Source: Podospora bellae-mahoneyi | Taxonomy: Eukaryota > Ascomycota > Sordariomycetes > Sordariales > Podosporaceae | Assembly: GCF_035222275.1 (NCBI RefSeq) | Contig: NW_026946359.1 | Span: 5,270,001 to 5,334,000, forward strand | Direction of reading: 5' to 3' | Length of the DNA: 64,000 bases | Shown: positions 25,870 through 39,260 of the stretch, piece by piece | Layout: every line of letters begins with the position of its first letter | Numbering within the stretch: the first letter of the stretch is position 1 | Translations under genes and position numbers: made by a program | The notes under the pieces: model-generated | What the model was told of the DNA's origin: nothing | The model's database searches: none | What the model saw: only the letters and a program-made list of their open reading frames with translations

Positions 25870-27276
25870 AGCCGGATTTTGGGTAGCACTCGAGAAGACG
25901 ATAATGACCAGGGCTGTTTTTTTTTGTTGCGGGAACAATGATGTGGTCGATATACATGAGGATAAGTATACAAAGGAGCCAAATGGGGTTTGGGGCGGGG
26001 GGGATGTGGTTTTGTCAAGCGGGATTTGAAGAAAAAATCAGTCTCGATGTTCTCTCTCTGTCTCTGGGGTGGGTTGTGGTTGGGGCTGGGGTTGTGGCTG
26101 TGTATTCTGTCATGTTGTTGTTTTTTTGATGTTGTTTTTTGGCCTTAAACTCCAGCGAAATTCTGTTTGCGATTCTGAGACTATTTTTGTTTTCTTTTTT
26201 GTTCTTGTCTTTATTTTTTGCTGTGCTCTCCCTTCCTTCCATGTCATGATGGGTTCTGCGGTTGATGATCTAAGGCAAGCAAAGCGCATGCATGCAGGGC
26301 AAAAAATGAATCGTTCGTTTTGGGATGTTTTATACCTTGTTGCCTTGTTGTTGTTTTGGTTAAGAAGGGAGGGAGGGGAAAGAAAGGAGGGTGACGGGGC
26401 GGGTTTAGATAGATGAGAGAACGGTTTATATTGAAGAGATGACGACCCTGTTTTTGAGACACTACTTACCTTATACAACATGCAGAAAGAAGGGTTTTGA
26501 TTCTGTGGTGTTTGTCTATCTGGAGTTTATATATATACACTGGGATTTTTTTTTTTTGGGGTTTGTTGTAGCAAAAGGAGGTTTGTATGTTTTGCGAGGT
26601 GAGGAGAGGGAGAGGGAGTATAACAAAATTAACGATTTTTGTTTTTGCGTGGGGGATATGAGATGGAGTAAACACCGAGATGTTTAAGTGCTACCCTACC
26701 TAGATCCTGGTGAAGTTGAAGGCAAAAAGACCACCATTAACAGAGCTTCTATATCACCCACAAACCACAGCAGCATGTCGTCGACGAGCCTACCCAGAAA
26801 AGACAGCAAATGCCCTCTCGCGCTGAACAAGTGACGCGAAGCTACCCTCGAGATGGACACTTCTCAAAGCTTCCCTAACATGTAAGCAACAAAAAGACAG
26901 CATTCTCAAGAACCACACACACACACACACATGATACGCAGAAAAGACGTGATGGATAAATGCATTATTATTTATTTCCTCTCGGTTCAATCTCAAAAGT
27001 CGCAACGCCGACTGATCAACCCTTCTCCAAACTCCCAACAGGTTATAATTTCCGTGGTTCTTCTGCCTTCACCGTCTCTGGCTTTTACTTTTTTTTTTTT
27101 TTACATTATCATGATGCACAAAATCCTAACAGCCGCGACTTTATCAATTTGCTTCGCGGAAAAGGAATAAAACACCGAATGCTGTGGTAGACACATACCT
27201 ACCTAGGCTGAAAATGCAGATGTGCGCCTTTGCAGCCTTCACCACCCCCACTGCCAACCTCTTTCAGACGCTCGGC
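25870..27276. other. convergent intergenic region with T-rich runs
   Basis: 1.4 kb between the 3' ends of the kinase (+) and IWS1 (-). It is rich in T/G homopolymer runs (for example 26547-26558 and 27089-27101) and has an (AC) run at 26916-26931. No coding frame is convincing; several frames begin or end in low-complexity tracts. It probably holds long 3' UTRs. Confidence 0.5.
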
Positions 27277-28688
27277 CTAAGCTTTCCTCCCCTTATTCTT
27301 CTGCGTCATCTTCCTAAACGCCTCTATGCCACCAGCACCAATGGGCCTGTGTTCGCTCGACCGAGCCGACCCATCGTATGTGCTGCGTGGAGCAATAGTG
27401 TAGCTGGTAGGCAGACCAGCAGGTTGCGCGCGGTTGGTCTTGGTCTCGGGCGCAAGAAGTCTCTCGCGCTCAAGCTCGAACCGGGACTTATTGCCGGCTG
27501 GTCGCTGGGTAAGCGTAATCTGGGAGCTACCCATCGCTGTTTCTTGACGCTGAGCCATTTTGGCCGCACTGTTTAAGCAGAACGTTAGTAATGTTTTGAC
27601 ACAGACTATTTGGATGAATACGTACGCAATGTCAAAGTCGCGAGTCTCGATTTGGCGTTTCTTGTAATCATCAGTCCTTTTCAGGATCGGACGACTCCAT
27701 TCACCCACAAGACGCTCTGCAATGCGCTTGATGCCAATCTCGGGTCGCTTGCTTTTGGTATAAAAGTAAACCACCTTGCCAATGCCGCTGCTGAGAAGCA
27801 CCTCTTTGTTGACTGGAAGCTTGGTGAGAGCGTTGAAGATGTCGCGCTGAATATTGTAAGCGGGGAGACTGCCGTCGTTCAGGGGCTCCAAGAAGTATTT
27901 GACAGCCTGGAGGAAATTGGTTTCAGGGTCGAGAATGGAATCTTGAACGGCTGTCCGGTTGAGAAGCGCTGTGACTTGAGGGAGAAGTTGAAGCTTGTGG
28001 GTGGCCGCAATGCCATCCTCACGGGCTTTGTTGTCAGCCACACAGGCGTTTTCCATGGCGACTTTGAGATTGGCAATTTGTTCATCGATTTCGTCCTCGA
28101 GATCCTGGACATGAGAGTTAGATACAGAGACAGGGCTGAAGTCACCAAGTCAACAAGAAGCAAACATACGATATCATCCTTCTTGCGTCTCCGTTTGGTA
28201 GTGGGTTTGAGAGCGGCATCCATGGCACGCTCGAGTGCCCGACGCCGCCTCTCCTCTGGTGTGAGATTCTCCTCTGGAATCTCTTCTTGCCTGGGAGCCT
28301 CCTTCTTGCCTGATCGGCGGCCCGATTCACCTGCGCGCGCCTTGCGCGGTCGACGGTCACCATCCTCGATAATGTCATTCGCATCCAGGTCGTCATCATC
28401 CTCTCCTCTTGTCCGCTTTTTTGGCCTGCGGCCTTCTTTAGGTTTCTTGTTGGTCTCGCTGTCGGTGATCTTCCTTCTGCTGGCTTTAAGTCCCTTGGTA
28501 ATATTCTCGTCGATGATAATGTTGGACGTCTGTCTCTTCTCCATGTCGGGTTCATAGTGCTCGAACTCGCCTTCGTCGATTTCGGAAAGAATGTCATCGG
28601 ACTCATTGCCCGCATCACCGGCGCCATCGTGCGAGTCCACGGAGGCGTCATCCCTGTGCTCCTGGGGCGGAGAGCCAGCGTCAGACAT
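27277..28688 (-). CDS. IWS1: transcription elongation factor Iws1/Spn1
   Basis: Binds Spt6 and elongating RNA polymerase II in the nucleus, helping chromatin passage and mRNA processing. Exons 28170-28688, 27626-28104 and 27277-27568 join in frame to 429 aa. The introns are 65 and 57 bp. The N-terminal 160 residues are acidic and basic by turns and disordered (DDILSEIDEGEFEHYEP, then RPKKRTRGEDDDDLD). The TFIIS N-terminal (LW-like) domain lies at about 200-330, with LNDGSLPAYNIQRDIFNALT, LPVNKEVLLSSGIGKVVYFY and RLVGEWSRPILKR, the core of the Spn1 fold. The C-terminus (AGLPTSYTIAPRS, then FRKMTQKNKGRKA) is the conserved basic tail. It is divergent from the BRL1-type gene. Confidence 0.95.
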
Positions 28689-29656
28689 GGTGCTGTATTG
28701 TGAGATGTGTGGAAGGAGTTGGTCGCAAAGTCGCAGTCAAGAATTGGCAAGGCTGAATGAAGGAAAGTTCGATGGTTGGTTTGACTTTTACGATGGCAAA
28801 TTTTCGGTGCAAGCGTCAAGCATCAAAAAAAAAGTCTTCGAAAAACCACAGGAAGAGCCTTTGTAATAGATGATCTGGCGACGATGGAAACGCTGGCGAT
28901 GGTGTTTGGATTCGGGAAAAAGTGGACGAACTGATCACGGTTTATCGACAGCCAGGCAACTTTGAGAGTGGCCGACGTGATGAAAGGCGTGCCAGGTGCA
29001 GGGAACCGTGCAGCAAGTCGGCCGGAGTTTTCCCGTGGGACTTCGCTGGGGTGGTCGTTATCCAGGCCCACGGTCCCCACTTGCAAGTCATCAAACACTT
29101 GCCACACTTTCAACAGCCAAAAGTCGTAACTTTATCGGGTTTAAACGTAAAAAGACGGTTGCAATTGGGAGAGAAGTGCGTATAGCGCAAAGCGCTACTT
29201 AGATTGATCACTATCGATTTATCTGCTCAAAGAAAGGCTGTTGACTTTGGCATTGTGAGGATTTTAGACGGCCCGTGTGTTTTAAGATGACTGTGAGTCT
29301 TGATTGGTGGGTGTAAGCCTTGGCGTGGACCTGGATAACGAACAGCCTTCGCGGTTGAAAGACACAGCTGGAGGTGGAGACGGAACAGGCCAGGGCTGAC
29401 CTGATGTGGGCCGTTCCAGAAAAGCCCAGCTTATTTGCCAGTATTTACATTCGCAGGCTTCCTTTTGTATTGGTTGCCACTGACAACAGCAATCCTCCAT
29501 CAAGCTCTCTACCTCCCGTCCCAAGAAACATTGTAAAAGAGTACGCCGCCCATCTCTCCACACTCCACCGGCTGCCCCGAAACTTTATGCGATCACAACA
29601 CGAAGTCTGTTTTACTGCCCAACAGTTTTCACTTGTCTGCGACCGCATCTTGCACC
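28689..29656. promoter_or_regulatory. divergent promoter region IWS1 / BRL1-type gene
   Basis: 968 bp between two divergent genes. It contains an A-run at 28826-28834 near the IWS1 start and an AT-rich centre (about 29100-29260). No specific factor site can be named, and no coding frame is credible. Confidence 0.5.
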
Positions 29657-31321
29657 ATGGACCACCGAGGGACGGAAGGCCTCATGGACTGGGAGCCAGA
29701 ACGCAAGCATGCTATTGACCCCTCCAGTCCCTTCGCAGCTCTGCCCAAAAAGTTCACCCTCTGTAAGTTCTCCTCCATTACTCTCGCACTACCCCGCCTG
29801 CAAAACAATAATGACCTTGCCGGCTACATGCCAACACATCAATTTTCACCTTTTTATACAAGCCCTTCAGCGTCAACACGATGGCATCAACTGACCGCGC
29901 GCCTTTCCCCATAGCTTCATTTGAAACACCCGTCTCACGATTCAGCAAAGTCAGCAATGACCCATTCGCGAGCGCGGTGCGCAAGAGCTCACCACTCAAA
30001 CAAGACCACCCGGCCCCCCCACATGCCTCATTCTTTTCGCCGCAGCTACAGAACAAACCATCAGGCCCCGCGTTTCGGAATCCAGCGTTCACCACACCGC
30101 AGAAACGCTTCGAGGATGTACCAATGTCCGAAGTTTCTGACGCCGAATCAAGTCCCGCTATGACCGACACTTCGATTTTGCCAGCCGACACGCCAGACAT
30201 TGAGCACATCGGGATGAAGTCCGCTGCCACCCCCTCACCCATCAAACTGATGTGGAACCGGAACCTGGATCGGAATCGAACTGCCGGAAAGGGGGAGCTC
30301 CCTAAATCTGCAACTCGTGATAAGGTCAGGAAGAGGAAAAGGCTTTTCGGCGACAAAGATGTCGGCAGTGTGAGGTCCCGCCTCGCCCACGACTTGGATG
30401 ACTCAGATAGCGATATTCCAGAGAGCTCTAAGGCGCTGGTGACGAGTTCAAAACAGAAGAAGGATAAGAAACGAGGCTGGTTGAGCAACTTCCTCGCGAC
30501 TCTGAGCGACAACCCCAATGCGCCAGCTATTCTGTCCAGGTGGTTGCAACTTGGGGCAAATATCCTTCTCATGTGCCTTGCATTCATCATTGTCTTCGAA
30601 ATTATCAAGCAAGTGCGGTCAGATTTATCGCACGAGGCTGACAAGGCTATAGCGGCATTGCAACAGGAGATCAGGCAATGTGCAGAGCAGTTCACCCAGA
30701 ATGCTTGCTCGCCCAAGGCAACTCGCGCACCTTATATGGAAACAGTGTGCACCCAATGGGAAATATGCATGCAACAGGACCCTCACGGCATTGCAACCAC
30801 CAATATCTCGGTCCGCAAGGTAGCTGAGATCCTCAACGAGTTTGTTGGCGTTATATCCTACAAGACCTGGGTAAGTTTCTGTTGCTTTCGCTTTGCTGGG
30901 CCCGCGTGCTCTAACATGTTGGTACCAGGCCTTCCTTCTTACAATATTCCTCGCCACCCTTCTTGCTACCAACATGGGCTTTGGTCGTCTTCGGGACACT
31001 GGCTCGTTCCAACATCCCCGTGCACCGGCACCTGCGCCCCCACTACAGTCACCTCCAGCTATGGCTCCGATGCTTCCAGTCTCGTCGGATGGCTTTTTCT
31101 GGGCGCCTGTCGGTATGACACCCAAGAGTGTACGGAAACAACTTCTCAGCGAAGAAACAGAGACAGAGACCGATAGCACCCCGATGATGAGAGCCATCAT
31201 GCCGCCACAAACCCCGTCAATGAGGAGGAGTCCCAGCAAAGAGTATCGAGATAGGGAGCGAGAAAGAGACAGAAGTCCGTCCAAGGGTTTCAGACAAAGA
31301 AGCCCCAGCAAGAACTACTGA
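29657..31321 (+). CDS. Brl1/Brr6-type nuclear envelope protein
   Basis: Nuclear envelope membrane protein of the Brr6/Brl1 family, which acts in nuclear pore complex assembly and membrane lipid balance. Exons 29657-29762, 29915-30870 and 30929-31321 join in frame to 484 aa. The introns are 152 and 58 bp. The N-terminal 230 residues are polar and disordered. The di-sulphide bridge nucleocytoplasmic transport domain follows: a first membrane helix (LGANILLMCLAFIIVFEII), a lumenal loop with four cysteines (RQCAEQF, NACSPK, TVCTQWEICM) and a second helix (TWAFLLTIFLATLLATN). The cysteine pattern is the diagnostic feature. The C-terminus carries SPSK repeats mixed with an RDRERERDR stretch. The first exon is short and is joined to the rest through an intron with an AACTGACC branch site. 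Confidence 0.92.
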
Positions 31322-32965
31322 ACGAACAACACACCGGTTTCTTTTGTTTATTTTCGCCATCGAGTTTCTGACAAGTGCTGGCAATTGCTGCCACGACCGT
31401 GTCACTGCATGTACTTATTCTTTTCTTGTTCTCATCTTATTCTGCTTTCATAGGCACTTTGGGAGCACGGAGTCGGCTTGGTATGTGGGTTGGTTGGACT
31501 GGTTACGTTGGCGTTGAGCAGGCGTGCTCTAGTGAGGGTATTCGACATAATTTCATTCTGTCCCTTATACAATGCACTTCTATGACAAGTCATTGTGCTC
31601 GGATGCTGGCTCCGGATGCGGCCTCTATCCACGCCTCCTAGGCTTCTTAGTCGAGACTATATCCGTCCTTATGAAGTTCCAGATTTTTGCGCCCGCTCTA
31701 CCAGCACTCTGAAAGCTTGAAGTCTAGCTTCAAGTCGATGGGTGTGTACTAATCCCCACCATTCTGGGAGCTGACATGATGCCAAGTTGAAGGTCCCACA
31801 GCGGGCCGAGACTCGCTGGCACCCCGATTGGTAGATTGACGTTGAAATGACGATTGCCCATAACGTCACTTACACACAAAATCGAAAGCCTAGATTTGAC
31901 ATCTTACTATTCGGGAAGATTTGAGACGTTGAGGCGCAGTTCTTACCAATATTTCAGAGCTAGTAATTCCAGTGTGCATTTCTCTTCTCGAACCCCGTTC
32001 TGTTTCCGGAATGTAGCAGCGAACCTGGAAGCAAGACAGCTAATCACCGATTTTCAAGAAAAAGGGGCGGTTCATTTTGACATGCAGCGTCGCTTTGAGG
32101 TCACTCCAGACGCTGACTGGCTGCAACAGGACGACTTGCTTCGACCAGATATCTTACCGTAACCGCCGTGCCAATTGCTATGTAATTTGGATATGGTGTA
32201 TACTTGGATATAAATAATCTATGCAGAGGCAGCATTGGTCTATCATTGCCATGTATGCCACTGTAGATATCATAATACAAGAAACCTCTTTCATCTCTAC
32301 GTTGATCCTAACAGAAGATATAGTCACCCCCACATGTATGTGGGATGGTGGTCCTAGCTCCCTGGGGTGTGGGGCCGCTTTTCAAGGTTGGACCTTTAAT
32401 TGTTCTGGTTTTTCGACCATGATCCATCCAAGCTCTTTGCCAGCCGGTTTCTTAAGGACGCGGTCGTCGAGCTGCCCAAATTGTCATCATACAAGACGCA
32501 GCACTGCAAGGAGCCCCAGGCAAGCCCGAGCGCGCATTGCGTGTCGTTTGAGTTTGGCTTTCGACTCCCCTTCTCTATATTTTCCCCACGAGGCGTCCCA
32601 TAGCCACCCAGCCCTTCGAACTGCCCCAACTGGCCTATCCGGCATGAGTATTCCCACATGTCGTCTTCACATTCTCTCTCGCACCTCCAATTCCAGCACG
32701 TACGGGATTCCTTCACGACGCAGACCTGTCCGGACAGCCCTCAACCCATACGATAGCAACTTGGAAGGAGTACGAGTCATCAGTCCACATTTGACGCGCT
32801 CTTGCACAGTCCGATGGTCCAAGAGCTCTGAGCCCGCCACTCGGAATCTGTACAACTAGTGTTCCCTGTTGTTAAGCATGTTGGCGCACATTACCGTAGC
32901 GTTTCCAGATATTACCTTGCTGGCTCCGTGAGGCGGAGAGACAACGATCATAGACGACGGTCGCC
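31322..32965. other. intergenic, probably long promoter of the Zn2Cys6 gene
   Basis: 1.6 kb between two genes on the same strand. The frames seen here have no domain or credible splice pattern, and the right half is probably the leader and promoter of the transcription factor. Nothing further can be supported. Confidence 0.5.
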
Positions 32966-35724
32966 ATGGATCCAATGGACGAAGACCCGGACGGCGGTCA
33001 CCCCGGGCCCTCGCTGCCACCGCCCACGCCCGGTGGGACCAACCCTGCGCCAGCCCATAGTTCGTCGTCGGCTGCTACTCCATCGTCTGTCTCGGCGGTT
33101 GGTCCTGCTTCTCAGCACTCCGGCGTGTCCAAGAGGAGGAGAGGTCTTGGGGTTGTGACACCGAATGCTTGCACCGAATGTCGCAAGAAGCGTGCAAAGG
33201 TTTGTGCTTCCAACTGACAATCGTCGTCCTATAGGTCCTGGCCCCTAAGCTGACTGTTGATGTCACCACCTAGTGCGACGGGCAGAGACCATGCGGTCGA
33301 TGTAAAACTCAGAAGGACGTGGAGTGTATATATGAAATCCCGGTCCGACAGTCCAAGGAAAACCTTCGAAACGAAATAGAACAGCTCCGGAAGGCGCAGC
33401 GCTGCAACGACAAGGTCTTCACGGCTCTCACCCGAAGCGACCATTGGGAAGATGTTCTCAAGCGGCTGCGAAATGGCCAAAGTGTGGAAGACGTGTCCGA
33501 ATGGCTGCATAGTCTTCACTCGCAGCAAGGGGCTGGCGCGCTTCCTCCCATCAGCCGCATCATGGGCTCTGCGGGCGTTGGCTACGGCAGCGTGCCTCCG
33601 CGCGGACTGACTGGGTTTCCTGCTGGACCGTCGACCGGTTACATGCCGTTATCTTCCGCGTACCATGCTGTTAGCCCGGTGTCCAGCCATGCCCCGTATA
33701 GCACTCAGCCTGTAGACCACCAGAGTCCTTGGGGCGGTCATTTTTCAACCCAAAGCCACACTACCCGCAGTGATTCGACCCCAGACATAATGAACTGGAG
33801 CTCTTCGGATACAATTCGACCGCCTCACCACTCCCGAGTAGGGTCGTGGATTGAAAGCCAGGGCACTCCTCCTAATCCTGCTCGATTTCGGGGACTGGAT
33901 AGCGTCTTGATTCCCGGCTTTGAAGGGATACGGGTCCCGACGGCAACATGGACCAATATAACATCAGACCCAGCCCTTGTTCAGCATCTTCTGGCGCTGT
34001 ACTTTTGCTGGGAATATCCCACCTTTGCGTCACTGAGCAAGGAGCATTTTCTGCGAGATTTCACCGACGGCCGGCCAAGATTCTGTTCCTCCATTCTTGT
34101 GAATGCGCTGCTTGCACTTGGGTGCAGATTCTCGAGCAAACCAAACACTCGGTCCAACCCAGATGATCCCCACACATCTGGAGATCACTTCTTCAAAGAG
34201 TGTCAGCGCCTTTTTCATCTGGAAACTGACCACCACAGTTTAACGACCATCCAGGCCCTTGGAATAATGTCCATCAGAGAGGCCAGCTGCGGCAGGGACT
34301 CGGAAAGTTGGTATTACGCTGGCCAGAGCATTCGTCTGGCTATTGAGATGGGGCTTCATCGTGTGGAAGACGACGGCAAAGATGACGACCTAGCTGCTGT
34401 CCAAGCAGCCACATTCTGGGGGGCCTTTGCCCTGGACCAGTAAGAAATCATTTCCACTTGTTGTTTTGCTTTTCACCCCTTTAGGAAAACTAACGTCACA
34501 TTTAGCGCATGGTCTTTGGCGACTGGAACTCTGCCTCAATGCTCCTGCTTTCCACGGCTCCCGCCAAAACCCGCGATTATAGACGACATTGAGGCCTCTC
34601 TGTGGATTCCCTATACAGATGATGGTAAGGGGATCACCATACCCGGACCACCAACAACCGATGGAAGGCTAAACTCAACATCAGGCACACCGCTCGAGAG
34701 GTCGTGTGAGCAGCCCTCGAATGTACGGTCGGTCTACAAATGTTTCTGTGAGCTCAGTGAGCTTGTTCACCAATCCCTGTACATTATGCATTCCCCTGGG
34801 CGGCCACTCACCAGCAAAGACCTGCTTGCTATTTACACGCAGTATTTGGACTGGTACGATCGAATACCGGAGGTTCTCCGCCTGGGCCACAACTTCACCC
34901 CGGCGGTCTTGTTTGCCCAGTACGTTTTCTTGTTGGTCTTTTGCGTTAACTTTTGGATTCTTGCTCATACTGTTCTGTTTGGCAGCATGTACTACCATTT
35001 TGCCATTCTACTTCTGTTCCGGCCATTGATCAGGCTTCGTATCATTGGCTCGGGGGTCTCTCCCCGGGACGTGTGCTCCCAAGCATCAGACGCCATTTCT
35101 GGCCTTCTGCGCTCATACTCGCAGCTGTACACGCTGAGACGAACACCGTCATTTGTTCCCTACTTTGTACTTACCTCGGCAATCATGCATCTTGCCATTG
35201 GAGCGGCACGGTCAGAGGAGAGAAACATGGCCCCTAAGACCGGTGGCGATCTTACCCAGTCTCTCAAGAGAGCGGCACAAATAGATCCCGGTGTTGCTGA
35301 TGCGCTCAGCCGCGGTATTGCTGACTTGACAGAGATGGCACCATGTCATCATTTTGCAGAACAAGCTCTCAACATTCTCCGGTTTCTTGCCAAAAAGTGG
35401 GACATCAATGTGGACATACAAGTTGCTAAAGGGGAAGCGAACGTGAGCGCGGAACCAGAGATGATCGATTCAGCAACTCGCCCATCAACAAGCAGCCTCA
35501 ACTTTTTTGCCCCCAACTTCGCCAAGTCTGACTTCAACTGCACGTGGGGCGAAGGCGACGGAACGGCACCCGGAACAGGGAAGGGACAAGAGGGCAAACC
35601 GGCGGGCGCCGAGAATATATCCAGTAGCATGGAGAATCCTCTGTTCTGGCCCTTTCCAATGCAAGGCCGTCCGATGTTGGCCAGCGGGAAGGAATTGGAG
35701 GAGGCAGGCTTCGAGCTGCTGTAA
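32966..35724 (+). CDS. Zn2Cys6 transcription factor
   Basis: Four exons join in frame: 32966-33199, 33274-34439, 34506-34919 and 34986-35724, giving 850 aa. The introns are 74, 66 and 66 bp. The zinc cluster spans the first intron: ACTECRKKRAKCDGQRPCGRCKTQ in two parts, with six cysteines in the C-x2-C-x6-C-x5-C-x2-C-x6-C arrangement. It is followed by a linker and a short dimerisation helix (SKENLRNEIEQLRKAQ). The fungal-specific transcription factor domain lies at about 330-620 (HLLALYFCWEYPTFASLSKEH, then SWYYAGQSIRLAIEMGLHRV and FALDHAWSLATG). A helix-rich C-terminus follows (MYYHFAILLLFRPLI). The target genes are unknown. Similar proteins are often labelled NirA-like, but the zinc cluster here is not that of NirA, so that label is not used. 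Confidence 0.93.
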
Positions 35725-37339
35725 CAGCACACCCGTGACTTTGCTGATAAGTCATAGGTCACAAGGCCTCTTGAGCTTGAGATCAGTGTGTCCAAACAAC
35801 TGAAATGGGATGGTCCAGACGTGACTTGTGGAACTTGTGTGGGATTTTTGAAGCATCGGTTGTCATTGCTGTGCGGCGTTCAAGGCAAAATGTCCGGATG
35901 GCACAGCGTTTGGCTTACGGCAAGATACCCCGATATACACTAATAACAAAATATGAGAAACAAGACATCGCCTGTCCCTCTCCCGTCTTTACTGTGGATC
36001 CGTCCATACCCATTCCCAGGAGTCCTAAGAGCCGCAAATAATGGTTCCCTTCTCTCCCGTTCCCCGCTTCCTTTCGGGTGGAAGGTTGGGGCTGGCACGG
36101 CAGGCTCGGTGATGTTACCCAGTCGTCTTTCGCTCCCCGAAACACCACCCGCTGATGGGGCACGGCTCACAGTTGATACGGAGAGAAGAGGCGGATGCAG
36201 CTTGTCCGAGTCAACACGCAATAGGAAGCTGCTGGCTCGGAGGTGGCTTAAGTCTAGAGGTAAGGCAATGCACAAGCCGGTCCAAGTTGATCGGGTTTCA
36301 TTCTTTTCTTCTTCCACGATATCGGGCCCAGGCTTGGTGGCACCGGAGGGGCCCGCAACGTTGTCGTTATTACACCCACATTAGCAGCCCCTTAGTCCCC
36401 CCTGCCTACACGTGGTGTCTGGGGTCTGATGAAAATCTCTTTGAGTCTTGAGGGGGGACAGCAGGTTCTCGATGCTGGGCGTGATGATGGGATGGATGTG
36501 TGGAGAGATATGAGACTCTCGGGACAACCCTTCGCAACCCCTTCTAATAAGTGTCGTCGTCGAGGGGAAGCGAGGCCTGAGGGGCAAACAATGGACGAGG
36601 GGAGCCAACATCCCCACACGCCTGGTGATTGGATGACAGGCTGCAGGCTTGGTGTTTCGAAACGCCAGAACCAGCAGCTTCCATGGTGCGGTGTTGCCTC
36701 CAGGGGTCGTTTCAGGTGGTCAGCCCCTCCAAACGCTTCCCCAATCAGAAAGGCTTGTCTTTGCTGAAGAAGCTTGGGCGAGCACCTGCCCTACGATCTC
36801 CCGCACCCTGTCCTGTTTGTCTCTTTTTTCGCTGCCAGGTGTGCGGCCCAGTGCCTGCTCGAGGTGTCCTTTTTGCTGCTTGACTGACGTGGTTGCCATT
36901 GCTTGTTCTCACAGTGTTATTTTTTCCCCCTTCTTGCTTCCATTTTGTTGCTCCCCCGATGCGTCGGTGCCTCCGCCCAGACCAATTCCACCCCCCTGGT
37001 CCCTGTCTTGTTGGTTAGAGTTGCACCATCCGATTTCCCTATTCCTATCAACACAAGACAAGAGCTCGAAGCTCGTCCCCTCCTCGTATTATATCCTCCA
37101 GTCTCCCGCCAGGCACGCGCGCCTTGTCGGCTTGATCACCTTTTTTTTCCTCCTTTTCGCGAAATCTTGCAATTGGCAGCTGCCATGACGGCCTGGTAGA
37201 CCGGCCGCTTCTCTTCTTCCCACGTTTACCTTTACGCGTCTTCAATTCGAATTGTTTTCCTTGCCTTCTGAGCTCAGTTATTTCCTTACGTTTCAATTCC
37301 TGCCTTAGCTACAGCTTTTTCATCTGATCATCTTTCTTG
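35725..37339. promoter_or_regulatory. long promoter and leader of the zinc-finger factor
   Basis: 1.6 kb between two genes on the plus strand. The last 500 bp is strongly pyrimidine-rich (for example 37139-37160), typical of long leaders of fungal regulatory genes. Short open frames occur but have no supporting features; some could act as upstream open frames. Confidence 0.45.
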
Positions 37340-39226
37340 ATGGATCCGTTTGGGGAACCGGCCGCCGACACCTTGGCCGCGGCTCGTCTTCACGTCCAAG
37401 CCCTGACCGACTGTGGATTACCCCGCGAGGCTCTTTTGCGGGCTCTTCTGGAAAACTATGGCGATGGTATGTTGGCGCGCCAAGTTGGCGGTTGATTGCG
37501 AGTGTTAACGTGAGAATAGGGTCATCAACTGGGACTGGAGCCACCACCGTGGCGCCTGTGGGGATGGAGATGGGCGGCTACTCTCAACAATCGCAACAGC
37601 AGCTCCACCAACAGCAACAACAGCAACAGCCACACCCACAATTACAGCAGCAACAGGCGCTTCCTTCACCACAGTTGCCGTCGCAGGTGAACCAGCCAAT
37701 CATTCCGGGGAAAATGATGCAGCACAACTTTGGTTACCATCATGGCACACGGCTGTCGATATCGACTACCTCGAGCTCGCAGTCATCAGCTTCCGGGAGG
37801 GCCAGCATACTATCGACGGCAACCACCATGAGCTCCGTCTCGTCTCAAGCAGCAGGAGGACACGATGTTGCGCCGCTTCCCACGCCGCCTACGCCGCCCG
37901 TAAAGAGCAACAACCGGGGCACTTCCAAACCGCAAGGCGCATACTGGTGCACCTTTTGTGACGTTGCTTTCCAGCGCAAGTTTGACTGGAAAAGACACGA
38001 GGACGAGTTCCACGAGAGATATAAGCGCTATCCGTGTCCCAACTGCAATCGGATCTTCTGGGGAGCCAATACGTTCAATCAGCACCACAAGAACGCCCAT
38101 GGCTGCACGACATGCCCGCACGCGGATCGGGTGGTGCGCTACACACAGCGCAAAACAGCATGGTAAGTTCCGCCCTTCATTTTGCTTTCTTATTTCTGCG
38201 CCTTCAATGTTTGTGAAGGTGGGGTAAGCAGCAGGATTTCTGTCCCGATCCTTGCTCAGCTGCCCGCCCCCAAATAAGGCTGCCAACATGGCGGCCAGAG
38301 TTGAACACTCGATCTGGTCAGTGAAGCGGACCAGAACGGACCACTGACGTGCTGTTTTCAGGGCCTGCGGATTTTGCGGAGGTTTTCTTGCCAGCCGCGA
38401 TCGGTATTTCGACCATGTCGCCCGCCATTATGAGGATGGATGCAACAAGGGACACTGGAACCACTCACTCGTAATCTACGGCCTACTTCACCAACCTTCG
38501 ATCAGCAATGCATGGAAGGAGCTCGATGCTGCACTCTACGGTCATTTACCACGCGATCAGCAGCCAATGCTGGAATGGGATGCCAAGGTGACTGGCAATG
38601 CGCCCGGCTTCCTGGAGGGTGAAAGCCCCGGCAAACTCCAGGATTTACTCGAATTCTTTAACGAAAGTAACGACGACCCGAGATTTCTTGCACGACTCGC
38701 CCACGACCAGGCGAAGATTCGATTCCGGCATGAGGTACTGCAGCCTGGCGGCATGTCTCCCACCGACATGGCGTCACGGCCTATTTCGGAGCCCCCGAAG
38801 CTGAAGACCTCTGCTTCAGCTCAGACACTTTTGTCAAACAAGCACATGTCCTCGCCGCAGCCCTCGGGGGGGTCCGATGGGCCACCACCTGCATACGACA
38901 GTAGTTCTGTACAGCATGTCTTGAAGAAGCAGCGAAGCATGGCTCCTTCACTGGATGCATCGTATTCGAAGCCTCATATGTTTAGCACACCAACACCGCA
39001 ACAACAGCCGCTGCCACAACCACCACAATTACCTTCTCAAAAGCTGATTAACAACCCGTTTCTTACTGCAGCACCGGAACCTCAACCTCCCAACCTGCTG
39101 GGGATTCAACTGGAAACTACGGCGTCTGGAGGATTTTACGACTTGACGCTTACACATGTGCACCCGCACATTCAGGGGCACAGCATGAGTGATATTACAC
39201 AGCAACAACAACAACAACAACAACAA

Positions 39227-39260
<34 letters not shown>

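Noticed and set aside
32221-32859. 212-codon frame upstream of the Zn2Cys6 gene
   Set aside because: Ser/Arg/Pro composition, no conserved motif, no matching splice sites; more likely the leader of the next gene.
36903-37199. 98-codon frame starting with a hydrophobic stretch
   Set aside because: It looks like a signal peptide at first, but it lies in the pyrimidine-rich leader of the zinc-finger gene and overlaps another similar frame.
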